A DNA stretch of 64,000 bases from Bathymodiolus brooksi (GCA_963680875.1 OY804579.1:57177718-57241717), one strand, 5' to 3'. Counted from the stretch's first letter, positions 35,946 to 48,605 are shown. Program-made: numbers and translations. The notes: a model not told the origin generated them from the sequence alone.

Positions 35946-36020
35946 AAACGGGGCTCAAATCCACGATCTACCCCACTAGTTATATTAGAAGCGAGCAGGC
36001 TAATAATTACACCATCGAGG
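35946..36020 (-). mobile_element. S2 SINE head fragment
   Basis: Reverse complement of the tRNA-like head: gggctcaaatccacgatcta (B-box side) and gcaggctaataattacacca (A-box side). The 3' domain is absent. It directly borders the satellite array. Confidence 0.6.
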
Positions 36021-36329
36021 CAGTTGATCACCCAGATGATGGGACGTAAATGAACGCTGACTGTCTTCGGGGGATGTTCCTTAGTACTACGTGTAGTAGT
36101 AACTTTATTATCAATAGCTTGTTAGAAGTGCATGGTCGTTGTATATCCCGCTGTAAAGCAAAATTGTGTTACCCTATCCTTTACCCTTCACCGGCCCACC
36201 CTATGTCACTTATCCCCTGTTTGTAATGTTGTTCTCGTCTTGAATATAGTTAGATTACTGTAACAAATTACTCGGTGTGTTTTATGTAATATTTTACACT
36301 ACGGTTTTCCCGAGTTAAACGGTTAAACA

Positions 36330-36424
36330 GAAATAGAAATAGAAATAAGTTTATTAACCAAATCAGGGCCCCAGGAGGGCATATACAAATAACAATTATG
36401 ATTGACACACAACAATCGAACACG
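36330..36424 (-). mobile_element. LINE 3'-end fragment, copy 2
   Basis: Nearly identical to 25870-25965: (gaaata)n, taagtttattaaccaaatca, ggagggcatatacaaataac. On the minus strand it is a retroelement tail with AATAAA and an (atttct)n end. Confidence 0.6.
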
Positions 36425-36483
36425 AAACTTTCTGATAGTAATAAAACTACAGCCCAGATTTAAAGTTTGCAATATCTCGTATA

Positions 36484-36544
36484 TATAGCAAATAGTTCAT
36501 GGCACTGAGGGTATGACCCGTAGTGACATGAACTATTTGCTATA
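36484..36544. repeat. short hairpin
   Basis: Perfect arms tatagcaaatagttcatg and catgaactatttgctata enclose a 25-base centre with gggtatgaccc. It sits about 200 bp upstream of the LINE ORF and may be a separate foldback element. Confidence 0.6.
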
Positions 36545-36742
36545 TTATACTTTTTATCTAAAATAATAATGTTTACCTGGCCGGTCCATATACGAAAATA
36601 GTGACCGGCTGCGCTAACAAAGACAAATAGGGAAAATAAAAACGTAAAGTGTAATATATGCGTGTATTCATTCTTTTCCTTTGATCTTGGTATGATTTAA
36701 CTTTAAATTAATTTTTTGAATATAAGAGGTATAACAAGTTAA

Positions 36743-39700
36743 ATGTTTGATCTTAACCGTCATCTTAAATCTGAAAAGGTTTCTATTTTCGGTTGTGCAG
36801 AAACGTTCTCAACTTCGGATGAAAAACCATATAACTTAGACAATGACTATCAATGGGTTGGTAAATGCCGAAAGGGTAATAAGACTAAATGAGGGATAGG
36901 TTTGTGCGTCTCTCGCGAGCTCACGATTTTAGACGAAAACCTGACTGACAGTAAGACCAACTCATTTGAAAGACTTTGGTCGCTCATTAGAATAAAAGAT
37001 ATGAAAACTGCGGTCGGAGTAGTATATTTTCCTAATGACGGAATTGATAAAGAAAAAACAGACGCATTATTTTATGAATTACTAGAAAATATTACCAACT
37101 TCAATAATCTTGGTTATAATATAATTCTGATGGGGGACTTCAACGGAAGATGTGTAGAAATATGTCCCCATACTGGCAAAACCATATTAAAGAGAGTCTC
37201 ATCATATAACGGCGAACGACTCTTGCGTTTTATTGATGCAAGTGATCTAACTATATTGAACACACTTGGCTGTTGTTCAGGGTTGTTTACTCGTATCTTA
37301 AACAATCAAAGGTCAGCAATTGATTATATTTTGATGTCTAAAGAAATGGCTCAAAATGTAAAAAGTGTGTTTATTGACGAGGAAGGCAAATATGATCTTC
37401 ATAGTGATCATGTTATAATTAGCGCCGACCTTGAGTTAAACAATAAATCTATCAATTGTAATGATCCAAAAGGGGAATCAGTACTCAAGTGGAAAATAAA
37501 TGAAAATACTGATTGGGAAGCCTTCCAAACTTATCTTAAGAAAGCATTCGAATTATCTCCCTTACCCGTATGTAATAATGTAAATACGATATGGGAAACA
37601 TGGAAAAATAATATCAATAATACTGCCAACCACATCATCGGAAAACATAAAAAAGTTAAAAATTATAAAAAGTTTTGGGATAAAGAACTGGAGGGACTAA
37701 TAAAGTCTAGACAAGCTTCTAATAAACTAAAACGTTCCCATGACAAATTAAGACAGTCTGACAGTCACGTAGGAAAACTTCTTACTGATTCGTATATGAA
37801 ACGGAAGAAAGCCGTACAAGAAGCTGTACAACGGAAAATTAATGCAGATAAAATGCGCTTATTTAATAATAAGTGCATTAATTCTAAAAATAAAGCTAAA
37901 GGTTTCTGGGAAATGCTACGCGATAACAAAGCTAATGTTACTCCTTCTCAGATTATTGATCCGGTCGATAAAACAACTATTATCGACAAAAAGGGCAAAA
38001 TTGAAAAATGTCTTATAAAACATTTTGGCGATATTGGGAGAGACTCGACTCATCAAAATGAAGCCCATACGATTTATGTTAAAACATTCATTTCTCAAGC
38101 ACAAAACGATAAAATTCCGACAAAAAATATGTTTTCTCTGAATATACAAGCCGATATCGTTCAACGAGCTCTAGTTTCATTGAAATCTGGCAAAGCGGTT
38201 GGTCTTGACGGAATTCCAAACGAGTTTCTAAAATTCGGTGGTGATGTCATGATTACCTCTCTTACAAATCTGTTCATAACCATAAGTGATCTTGAACAGA
38301 CCCCATCAGATTGGCAAAAAGGTATCATTATTCCGATTCATAAGTCCGCATCTATTTATGATCTAAATAACTATAGAGGTATTACTCTGACCTCAAACGT
38401 GTACAACATTTATGCAAGCATTATGGAAAATACTATTATGGCTTTCCTCGAGGATAAAAATGTACTCGGTGAAAGCCAGGGTGCCTTTAGAAAAAACAGA
38501 CGTCCCGAGGACCACTTATTCACATTAAACGGTATATGCTCCCAAAGAAAGTCATCTAAACTAAAAACTTATATAGCTTTCCTTGATCTATCAAAAGCAT
38601 TTGATAGAGTTTGGCGTGACGGTCTTTTTTACTTATTGTGGAAAAATGGGGTACAGGGGAAAATATGGCGTCTCTTAAAAGAAATTTACAGTAATGTAGA
38701 GAACAAAGTAATTTTTGGATCGTATAAATCTGAATGGTTCGATCAAGACTTTGGAGTTAAACAGGAATGTATTCTCTCACCTACTCTGTTCTCAATTTTG
38801 ATGAAGGACCTTTCAGATATGCTTGAAAAAGAGAACATAGGAGTCTCTTTTTCGTCCAAAATTATAAATGCCCTGATGTACGCCGATGATGTCGCTCTTA
38901 TCGCAGAATCTGAATCCGACCTCCTGAAAATGTTAAAAATTTCCCATGATTTTGCTTGTAAGTGGAATCTAAAATTTAACCACTCAAAATCGAAAGTTTT
39001 AGTGGTAGGTCAACGCATTGACAAAAACAGGAAATGGTATCTCGGAAATGAAAAAATTGATGAAACCGATAATTACAAATATTTAGGTGTATATTTGTCT
39101 AGAAATCTTAAGCCAACTCATCATATTCTTAAGTACCTAAAAGAAAATTTAGAAAATAAACTAAACGGTATGGTAAGGATCCTAGGAAAACACGGCGAGT
39201 TTAATAGGGTAGAATTCGGAAACGCTTTATGGACCTCAGTAATACGTCCATGTATTGCACATGGCTGTTCCATATGGCTTCCGTCGTCGGAAGCGCAGCG
39301 TAATTTACTACAAAGTATACAATACAAAGCGGCAAAAATTATTTTACGTACAAAAATTAATATTCCTATAAGTGCTTTATTATTAGAGTTAGGATGGGAA
39401 CCAATCAATGCTTTTTTAGATAGGCAGAGAATTTCTTATTTTTCAAGATTCTCTGAACTAAATTCAACAAGACTGTGCAAGCAAACATTTGATGAACTAT
39501 TTAGTAAAAATATAAAGGAATGGCCTTATTTTGATTACATACGATCTTTATTTGAGTCGGTTGGTCTAGATCATTTTATAAATGGAAGTTTTAATAAAGG
39601 TACATTCTATACATTTTTTGGTGAATTTACACGAAGAAAAGAACTTGACAATATAGATACGAAGTCAAGCTTGCATTTGTACAAAACGTTTAATATCACA

Positions 39701-40114
39701 GGTAGAACCCAAAAATATTTAATCAATATAAATGATTTTCGCGGTTCAAGGCTCAAACTTCTAGCAAGGACCAACTGCTTGCCAGTAAACAGTACCTTAT
39801 GTCGTATGCAAATTCGCACTAATCCTCAATGTACAATATGTACAAACAATTATGAAGAAAATGTGAATCACGTGCTACTTGAATGTGAAGCATATACTAA
39901 TTTGAGAAATGAGTTAAACTCGGACATAACAACCCTATTTTGTGGACAAAACGTAGATGCTGACTTCACTGGATTGCCGCCACATGGAAAAATGATGTTT
40001 TTAATCGGTGATTTGGGATATCATTTCTCTAATTTTATAGGAGATGAAATTGATAAACTATGTAAGAGGTTTTTGTGCAATATTTTTATGCTAAGGTCCC
40101 AAATCGCCGAATGA
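36743..40114 (+). pseudogene. near-intact LINE ORF2: AP endonuclease plus reverse transcriptase
   Basis: An open frame of 1123 codons with a single internal TGA at 36890-36892 (codon 50), in the context NKTK*GIGLCVS where CGA is the likely ancestor. The N-terminal endonuclease has FGCAET (near 17-21), MGDFNGR (131-136), AIDYILM and HSDHVII (about 221). The reverse transcriptase has KAVGLDGIPNEF, FLDLSKAFDRV and YADD at 713-716. The C-terminus has a zinc-knuckle-like C1030-x2-C1033-x9-H1043-x4-C1048. At residue 675 the usual KQG-C-LSP glycine is Glu (KQECILSP). Such proteins nick target DNA and copy their own RNA at the break. No separate ORF1 was found upstream. It is an APE-type non-LTR retrotransposon; the exact clade is not assigned. 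Confidence 0.9.
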
Positions 40115-40606
40115 CTAAGTGACATAATATATATTTTACTATAATATATGTTTTATAATATATATTTTACTATAATTGTATGTTTAAAAATATATATTTT
40201 ACTATAATTGTATGTTTTATAATATATATTTTACTATAATTGTATGTTATTATATTTGGGGGGTTTTTTCTATCTAAAAATGTTAAATGATAATTGTTAA
40301 TAGGGTTTTTGTTTGATATTTTACTAAGAAAATATTTAGGGAAATTTTATGTGATCTGTGTTTGTAACATATTTTTCTACAATTCAGTTTGTGTTTTACA
40401 TGTACTAAATACGATCTTAACAGAAAGAGAGACATTTTAAACTGAAATTGTGTGACATTTCACTGTATATATTATTTTTAGTATGTACTGTATATAGTTT
40501 TATAATATGTAAGCATATCTTGGACGCGGCCACTGCTACCCCGGTGGTGGTTGCCCCCGTTGTAAAGGGGTAGTTTTTCCAAATAAATATATATATATAT
40601 ATATAT
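40115..40606 (+). mobile_element. LINE 3' UTR with internal tandem repeat and (AT)n tail
   Basis: Four short tandem copies of a unit like taatatatattttactataa occur at about 40129-40245. The end reads gttgcccccgttgtaaaggg, gtagtttttccaaataaata and then (TA)n, a hairpin plus AATAAA followed by a dinucleotide tail. This is taken as the 3' end of the LINE at 36743. Confidence 0.7.
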
Positions 40607-40619
40607 TAAATACCAGAAT

Positions 40620-41540
40620 GTAAGCAACAGCTAAGAACATCTTATACTACCTCATTAAATAATTTACCTGTAAAAGTAGCTAACAAGCTTTTTGATACAT
40701 TAGTTAAACCAATTATGACATATAACTCTGAGGTAACATATTTAGACACTTCTATATCTTTATATAGGGCCAAGAAAAGAGCAAGTATCAATGATAAGGA
40801 AGTAGACTTATTTAATTTTATCGATAAAACTCCAATTGAAAATTTACATTAGAAAGAAAACTTCAAATTTAGCAGTCAGATTAGAACTTGGAAGATTGCC
40901 AGTAGAGAACTTTATTATATCTCAAAATTTGTTATATTTTGCAAGACTATATACAACAATATTAAATCCACTTTTAAAAGAATCCTTTTTACTTTGCCAA
41001 AATTTAGATTCTCAAGGCATCTACACATGGTTTTCATATGCAAAGAGTATTATTGATGAGACAGGTCTTGATATCTTACATCTCCAAAATACTACTAGTT
41101 CAGATCAAGTAAAACTACCCAAGAAATATGTCAGAAAATCAACACTAAAATTTTACTATGAAAATTTAATAAATAATACGCTCTCAAAATTAGACACAAC
41201 CTATTAATAGAAAAGGGGAGACATTTAAATATTCCGAGAGAACAACGTTTATGCTCACACTGTAAGTGTATAGATGAGGAGAAACATTTTCTTTTACATT
41301 GCACGATAAATTCTGAATTGAGGTCATCTTTTTTAAACATTTTGAACAACGAAAATCAAATTTTTAATAACTTATCAGAATCAGAAGTCATTAGAAATGA
41401 AGACAGGGGACTCCTAACATATTTACTTGAAAATGTCGATTTTATGTTCTCTTTGTTACATGTTTATTTGTATAATTTGTATAATTGGCACGAACTGTAT
41501 TGTTTAATGACAATAAAATTTTGAATTTGAATTTGAAATT
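40620..41540 (+). pseudogene. 5'-truncated LINE, reverse-transcriptase C-terminal part
   Basis: Three frames must be joined to follow the protein. The first holds KLFDTLVKPIMTYNSEV (near 40688). The second holds NLAVRLELGRLPVENF (near 40870). The third, after a frame change near 41200, holds the zinc motif CSHCKCIDEEKHFLLHC (near 41253). It ends with an AATAAA followed by (tttgaa)n, a typical microsatellite tail. The upstream catalytic domain is missing, so the copy is dead. It lies directly downstream of another LINE's tail. Confidence 0.8.
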
Positions 41541-41960
41541 TGAATTAAAGATTTGCCGGCTTTATACCTTTAACAAGGTTATATATTGTTTCAAATTATA
41601 TTTGAAACATATTTGTGGTAAAAAAAATGTCTTCGGGTTGATATATTTTTTTTGCTAATTTCCCCCGCCTTTAAATCTTTATTGTCAAGGTTATTTTAAG
41701 AATATTTGTGGTAAGTGAAACATATAGTCTATTAATAAACAGAAATAGCCTTTGTTTAATTCGTGGAAATTAAGTTAATATGACATGATACTAGTAAATA
41801 GTGACCGACTCGTGGTTGACCTTAAAAATATTGTGATCACAGGCACTTGTGGTATGCAATTACCACCATATTTAATTTCAATAAAATTTCGTTATGATAT
41901 CATTTCCCTTTCCTTTATCTAACGTGTTTGTGTCCGTATCCATACAATATCAATACCAAT
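41541..41960. other. spacer between LINE pieces
   Basis: AT-rich sequence with no recognised element. Confidence 0.5.
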
Positions 41961-42118
41961 ATTTTTATTCCAATTAAGGTCCATCAAGGGGCAATAACAA
42001 ATATACATTCATAATTATATCAGCAGTTACAACAATACAGAATGGAGACATATGTTCATAAACAAGACAATTCTAACAATTTAAATGATAACATGTTACA
42101 GCAAGTGGGCTGTGTTTG
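41961..42118 (-). mobile_element. LINE 3'-end fragment, copy 2 of a pair
   Basis: Same length, orientation and internal breakpoint as 28935-29092, with two substitutions noticed (cctca/catca and aactatt/aacaatt). It is a tail-only copy. Confidence 0.65.
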
Positions 42119-42327
42119 GCAATCTAATGGCAACAGCAGCTTACATTTACCGTCCCTCTACAAGGGACTTGTGGAATGGAATTGAAATTACCACCCCACA
42201 TTTATTTTTCTGTTTACATATTTGTTTTCAATAAAAAATAAAATTAATTTATTATTTCATCTCTTTTTACTTTATTTATTTTTAGCGTTCTGTTCGTATT
42301 CATCCAATTTTAATTTTACACCTCACC

Positions 42328-42681
42328 ATGTTAAATTGTTACATAAGTATAGAAAAGAATTGTCTAAGTAATAAAGAGCCTGAATGGGCTTGTAGAAATA
42401 TGAACATTGATAGTGATTATAGTATGAGAGTGGACCCATTCCAGCGGCACGTATTTACATACATTTACATAGGAAGTACCCCCACTCTCTCAGTGGGTTA
42501 TACATGTGTATATGGTGTAAACATTGTAACTCGTGCGTTCGATTGTAATTTTGGATATCATCACACGTGCTGGCCATCTGTTCTTTTTTTTAGAAATAGA
42601 GGGTCTACACATGCGGACACGTTAATTAAAAGAAAAGTAGATGAAACAATTAAGAAATTTCATTGCAAAATGAATATGTAA
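42328..42681 (+). other. unrecognised 117-codon open frame
   Basis: A single open frame starting ATG with a fairly normal composition (MLNCYISIEKNCLSNK..., ending in a basic KRKVDETIKKFH stretch). I do not recognise it. It is flanked by repeats and has no clear splice partners. It could be a fragment of a mobile-element protein or a chance frame. Confidence 0.2.
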
Positions 42682-42740
42682 GCAGAAAGTTAAAAAGGGG
42701 AGGTGTAATTCCATGCCATACAAGTGCTTGTGAATCCCGC

Positions 42741-42898
42741 ATGAGGAAACGTGAGGGTTAAATTATACACCACAGACTAATCATGATCAACGATTAGTCT
42801 ACCGTACAGATCGTGAATCATGGGGAAACGTGAGGGTTAAATTATACACCACAGACTAATCATGATCAACGATTAGTCTACCGTACAGGTCGTGAATC
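42741..42898. repeat. 79-bp tandem duplication with internal palindrome
   Basis: Two copies 79 bp apart begin ggaaacgtgagggttaaatt. Each contains the inverted repeat agactaatc...gattagtct around a short centre. The copies are almost identical, so the duplication is recent. Confidence 0.85.
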
Positions 42899-43049
42899 AG
42901 AAGTTAAAATGTTTAATTAATTTCGTTTAAATGAGCTTTAGATACATGTTACTACGATTTCAGACTTAACTTGCACAAAATATCTAGCTCAGTATGTCCT
43001 TGCCGACTTGTTCCTTTATTCGTATGAAGAAGCCTTCATGCAGGGGTTT

Positions 43050-43455
43050 CGCAATAAAAATTAAAAGAACGGCTATAACTCGATCCTTTAATTTCACGTT
43101 CCGTTATGGCATCCTTCCACAACCACAGCTAGATCTGTTTCAAACCCTAAACTACACTTAGAAATTGATAGTCCCGTTAAGAACAACAGAGATGGTTTAG
43201 ATTTTCTCATTGTGAACTTTCCATTTATATGTAGCAACATTCGAACAGCAACTTCACATGGAGTATGTATCTCCCAGCTTGTGGTTCTTATCATAATTTC
43301 CTTGAAAGATGGTTACTGTTTACAACTGAGGAAGCTACGTAATATACTGAAAGTGAAACAAGAGGTCCTGGTTGTTAAGTTGAACGTTTCACAGTCGCTG
43401 TCATTACTTGGTTAACGCTACGGAATATCTGTGTCGCAGATGACCACAGATATAT
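43050..43455 (+). pseudogene. decayed reverse-transcriptase fragment, same family as 9.6-10.5 kb
   Basis: The plus-strand frame at 43212 reads NFPFICSNIRTATSHGVCIS. A later frame gives [11 protein letters not shown] near 43420. These match the minus-strand fragment in DCTN4 intron 5 ([30 protein letters not shown]). It is heavily mutated and frameshifted. Confidence 0.6.
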
Positions 43456-44616
43456 AGTTTGAATATATGAATAATGAAATGAAAAACTAAAATACCACGT
43501 GGTCAGAACAGTTCCGAAATGTGCATGCGAAATCGTAAACACAGATAAAACCGATACTCCCTAATACGCATATATTATACATGACCGACCACTCTGCTGG
43601 CTTAGTAAAGGCACTTTTAAAAAAGTGGCGGTGTTTAAGCTTGTTTTAGAGGTGTTAAGCCTCCTCTCTTACAAGCCGTCAAAATTCAGTATGGACAATG
43701 CATGGACGAGTAAACCGACCTGCGCAAACATGACCTTGGAAATTCCCACTTCAAACAAACATCGTACGTCACGATGAAAAAAACAATTTTGCGTTCACGT
43801 GAACGTTAACTTCGTAGGAAGCTTTATTACTGGATATAATTCATTTTGATTTTCTTATCGCGCTCACAGTTGATATTATAGTATTTGTAGAAAAAATGAG
43901 TTGTATCCAAATGTGTAAAATACGTCAAAATTAGGTGATTTTGCGTAGAGAAGGTTAGAATAGAGGCACTAAAAGGGAAAATATTTAATTTTAATGAAAA
44001 TAACGAAAATCACAGAGTGTACCCGAGTGCCTGTGCTCGCGCTTTGTAAGTATTTATCATTGATTGGTTGAATTTGTATGTTGAAATCTGTACCTGATTA
44101 AAAGCAAAAATAGTCAAACTTGATTTCATTTATTTATACTTTGAATGGGAATTCCCTTCTTTGCGCAAATCAGTTAGGGCATTACGTATTATTCTCCCTT
44201 AGCGATTGGTTCATCGTATTTGACGTCGTTGTGTAGGTTTCCCCTGGAAAGTGTTTGCGCAGGTCAGTTTGTTGTGATTGGTTTTTAAAATTGTGACGTA
44301 CAATGTTTATGTCTGTTTTGAATGGGTTTAGTCGGCGCAGATTCAGATCTTTGTCCATACTGAAATTTTACGGCTTGTAATGAATTGATGCGATCATGTC
44401 AGTGTTTTCCACCTCTGAGTAAAATGCCGACTGACACTCTCTTTATAAATGGGTGAGCATAAGTTGTGGTATATACAATAAGTACTAGTTTTACAGAAGA
44501 CAGTTGATAACCTTAACCATCATTTAATTGGTATATAGTACACAAGGTCATCGAAAGACGTAATAGAGAACCAATGGTCAACTTTGGTCCAATATCTTAA
44601 CGCCAATACAATCTCG
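43456..44616. other. intergenic, nothing recognised
   Basis: AT-rich sequence. Around 43600-43760 and 44200-44400 there are diverged inverted similarities (ttacaagccgtcaaaattca compared with tgaaattttacggcttgtaa; catggacgag...gacctgcgcaaacatgacc compared with gcgcaggtcagtttg), consistent with the two ends of an old foldback element of about 750 bp. Confidence 0.4.
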
Positions 44617-44880
44617 TGTGCCGTCGTGGCCGTGATCGTATGTGGTAGTTGGATTTACAACTACCTATGCAATCAGTGCCTATCACCACTGATGTTGTAA
44701 GTTCGAATTTCGACCAGGGCGAGGTGTACAACATTATGTGATAAAGTTTGTCAGTGACTTGCGACAGATCGGTGGTTTTTTCCTGGTACTCCGGTTTCCT
44801 CCACCAATAAAACTGATCGCTACAATATAACTGAAATATTGTTGAAAGTGGCGTTAAGCACCATCAAACCAACCAACCAA
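44617..44880 (+). mobile_element. tRNA-headed SINE, family S1
   Basis: Full-length copy: gtcgtggccgtgatcgtatg, B-box-like gtaagttcgaattt, then gtgttgaaagtggcgttaag-type tail and (aacc)n. The near-perfect flank ccaatac[ac]atctc occurs at 44603-44615 and 44881-44893. Confidence 0.82.
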
Positions 44881-45734
44881 CCAATACCATCTCTCGTCAC
44901 CTGTTCGCATGGGACAGAATACTTTTCAACATTTAATTGCTTTTTCAGAAAAAAACCCACTTTTCTGTAAAAAAAATAAAAAAGACATATCGTACTAGGT
45001 ATCGTGAGGTTGGAAACGACTTTAGCACAAATAGACGATAACAGTTCAGTAGATTTTTTTTAAATCAATACGGCTCTATTCTCGGACTGACAAGTTAAAT
45101 TTACTGTAAACTTTGAAGGGTGACATGTGAAAATTATTAAAACTTTTAATGACATCCTTTTAATAGTCATTAGGTAATGGCATTCTATGATATATACGGA
45201 ACTCATAAAACATTATATATTTTTTGTATCGGTACATTTAAACATAGTTCTTGTTCAACTGTAAATTAAATGTAAACATAGTTCTTGTTCAACTGTAAAT
45301 TAAATATGAAAAAAAAATGCATTCCATATAGGTGGTTTATGTTATATATTATTAAATGATAAAAGTTAAAAGGCAGAAAATTTTGTAAAATATATGAACC
45401 TCTTAGGACCAATCATCATTCATTTGAAATTTACTACCTGAATTTTTGACATCCTGATACTTTAAATTCTTTAACAAATTAATCCATGCATGTTTGAATA
45501 TACTTTTAAGACCATAAAATAAACCGACTTTAACATTGGTCCCCAAATTGTGAAACAATGGCACGAACAATTATAATGAAACTGATATGTGTCCCAGAGT
45601 GCAGTGGAAACGGGTCTCCGTTTAAGGTAAAGGAATAACCGGTAATCCACGGCTGGTCACACTCCAATTCTCTCCACTCGATCACGATCAGTAGTTGGTG
45701 CCACATGTGGAGCATGAACTACTTCCTCTTCCGG

Positions 45735-45900
45735 GGCGTCTGAGTTCACCCCTGGTTTTTAGGGGGGTACATGTTGCTCATTTTTTAGTTTTCTGTGTAG
45801 TGTTAGTAGATCATTGTTTGTTCTTTTTCGTTTGGCCATTGTATTGTCTGATTTACGGCTTCTGATTACCCCTTTGGTATCTTCAAACTTTTCTTAGCGA
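45735..45900 (+). mobile_element. 3' UTR fragment of the reverse-transcriptase family
   Basis: Plus-strand text such as ttcgtttggccattgtattg and gattacccctttggtatctt matches the reverse complement of 9600-9720 (aagagtttgaagaaaccaaa, ggagtaatcataatccgtat). It is a separate decayed copy. Confidence 0.55.
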
Positions 45901-47104
45901 CGATAGGGTTAGAATTATTGGTATTGATCGTCACTTTCAACATATGTTCAGTTATATCGAGGCTACCAGGCTTAAATAGAGGTGTACACTAGGACATAAC
46001 GAACTGACCAGTGTCCATTTTTCTCATGATAATAATCCATTATTTAACAAAAATTATGACTAGGCACATTTGAACTAGGCCATTTTGTCAACAACGTTTT
46101 CAGTAGATGTTACCTATTTTGTATAATTAATACCCAATAAAGTTTTCACTGCAGACATTTGAAATTTTGCAGAATGTTTGCGGGGTGGCTCAACGAGTTA
46201 GGTCGTTGGATTCAACAGCTCATACAAGCTTATCACCAATACGGCGTGCATGGCCGTAGCGCAATGGAGGCAAATGAGACATATAGAATCTACCATCGTG
46301 TTATCGGTTTTCGTGCTATTATCGATTTTCAGATATAGCGATTAACAGTGTTAACCCTCCATTCATATGACGATTGGAATTTTCAAAGAATGGCTAGTTA
46401 AATATTTCTTTGTGCATAAGATTGTTTTTAAAGCCATTCTTGTATTTTAATATACTCTCGATTACCTGGCAACTTTTGTTGTCAGTAAAATGGCGGTATC
46501 TGTTTCCGTGGCAAATAAAAACAAGGCCGATATACGGGATGGAAACGAATATAAAATCCCGAAATGGCTGGTTTTAAAATTTCATGGTTCTGGCCATCTA
46601 CCAAATCATACTACATCTAAATAAAATAACAGAATGTTTGAAAATGACCACTTTCAAAATTGTGTTTACTTTTGACGTTTTTTTAGTGCTGAAACCACAA
46701 TGCACTGCAAAGTGACATGTATTTTATATAAGAAACAGGCACATTTCAGTCGGCTCTTTTGTTTACAAATACGATCAGTGACCCCATGACAGGAAGAGCA
46801 GGTGTCTGAGAGGCAGACGACATAGTTAAATTTTATATAGCCCTTCTGGATTTTCTTCCAGCTACTTTATAAATGAAGTACATTTTTGGCATTACAAAAA
46901 GTATGGTTCAGTAGGTAGGTTCACTGTTTTTGGTACTTACGTCTTTAAAAGTAAACTTGATCATTTGTTACAGATGTCAGCTTTCGTATTGTTTATGTTC
47001 CACAAATAGAAACCAGAAGACACGTCAAAAATAATGCGTGCGCTGTGGAAATCAAAATAAAATGGATACCACGAAAACAGATGACGCACGAAAACACATA
47101 CCGT
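45901..47104. other. intergenic with one SINE head
   Basis: Only a piece of an S3 SINE head is recognised (about 46190-46265: ggggtggctcaacgagttag... catacaagcttatcaccaat). The rest is unremarkable. Confidence 0.5.
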
Positions 47105-48325
47105 GACGATAACACCGGGGGGAGTACAAGATAGGGAAATCTTACCCAAGGGTGTCGGAGAGTTCCCTATCTTGTACTTTTTCCGGTGTTTGATTTTATT
47201 TCTCACTAAACACCTAATTGTTTTGTTTACATTCCATCGAGCGTTTTCCCGCAATTTTTTTTCCATTGCTAAAGTAAATATTCGATTTATCCATATGCAT
47301 CCATGTCTTGGTAGTATTTTAAATGTATTTCATAATATGCGAGCTTAAGCGAGCTCTTTATGGTATAAAATGTGTACTTAGGATTTTTTAACAAACATGG
47401 CTGAACATATTGTCGAAGAAAAAAAAATTCTACGTTTTGTAAACACCGGTTTCCGGGTAACACACTAACACACTCAACTAATGAAGATCTTCTTAACATA
47501 AAGCGCAAATGTGATCCTGAAGTCTCGTACCCTCTCTCGTACGTCCGATACCACTGAAACCCGGAACCCATATGTAATAAAAGTCATTTTGCTAGCTTGT
47601 TTTACTTATATTGATATTTTTTAATTTATTAAATCTCTTCTGACATACTGACAAGAATTTTTGTTTCTATGGGGAAGTTAACTTTTGAGATTTCGTAAGG
47701 AACGATAACTCGAATAAAGGAACGACAGCTCGATTGAATGAGACTAGATTCTGCCCTAAAAAAAGTCGTCCCCAATATATCTCGGCCCAAAAAATCTCGA
47801 CACTTTAGGATGAAATTGCCAGATAATTTTCAGATGCGCGAGCATTCAAGGCCGTGCCGGTTTCATATTAAAATACAATGTATTTAATAAATATATTATA
47901 AATGTTACTACAACAGCGATAAATACCTGTAAAAAAAATAATTTGAATTTGGTCAAAGGGAGGTAATTTCTTTCTTTACGTTAGTTACTAACAAGGGAGA
48001 GCACTCTATTATTTACTCAAAGTAAACAAACATTGACTGGAAGAGAGCCTGAAAAAAGAATCAAACACCGTGAAAGGTGCACGTTAGCTAGCAGAAAATA
48101 ATACATAAATGAATTTAAAAATACTTATGTAGTAGAATCGTGGTTAATTGTTTATTTTAAAAAGGAAAAGCATGGAGAATTGGGGGGCAGTTGACATAAA
48201 CTGTACAGCATGCATTTGCCGGTAAAACGCACGTGATTTTTTTGTCTTGCACTAGTGCAAGATAAGAAAATCTCACATCGCTAAAAATAGGAACTGATCT
48301 GTCTCAAAAGTGAGAAAAATGCCTC
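47105..48325. repeat. palindromic repeat family B, copy 2, interrupted
   Basis: This is the reverse complement of the 3.4-5.0 kb copy. 47105-47340 matches 4690-4980 (ccggggggagtacaagatag, actttttccggtgtttgatt). 47866-48160 matches 4380-4680 (ctactacaacagcgataaat, ggtcaaagggaggtaatttc). 48250-48325 matches 3440-3500. The 525 bp at 47341-47865 is absent from copy 1 and is an insertion without recognised ends; ttcata occurs on both sides of it. Confidence 0.65.
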
Positions 48326-48421
48326 ATTTTTGAAACGGCAAGTGTAACCTTTGAAAGCAAATAAAATCTTTTTTTTCTTCAAAATTTGTCTAAATTCACC
48401 CCCTTTGCCTCACTTTATTAC

Positions 48422-48605
48422 CGCGCCCAGCTTTGTAAATTACAAAAAAGGGTGCACTCGACTCGCAGCCGCAAGTGATAAAGTTTACCAGTTGCTTGCC
48501 CAGGGTCGGTGGTTCTCTCCGGGTACTCCGGCTTCCTCCACCACTAAAACTGGTCGCCATGATATAGCTGAAATACTGCTGAAAGTGGCGTTAAAACACC
48601 AAAAA
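48422..48605 (+). mobile_element. S3 SINE, head missing
   Basis: Starts at gcgcccagctttgtaaatta and continues through ggtcggtggttctctccggg to ctgaaagtggcgttaaaaca. It matches the 3' two thirds of the reverse copy at 49833-50099. Confidence 0.75.

Noticed and set aside
36902..40114. Host gene starting at 36902
   Set aside because: The first codon there is TTG just after a stop; the frame continues upstream to an ATG at 36743 and the protein is a LINE ORF2.
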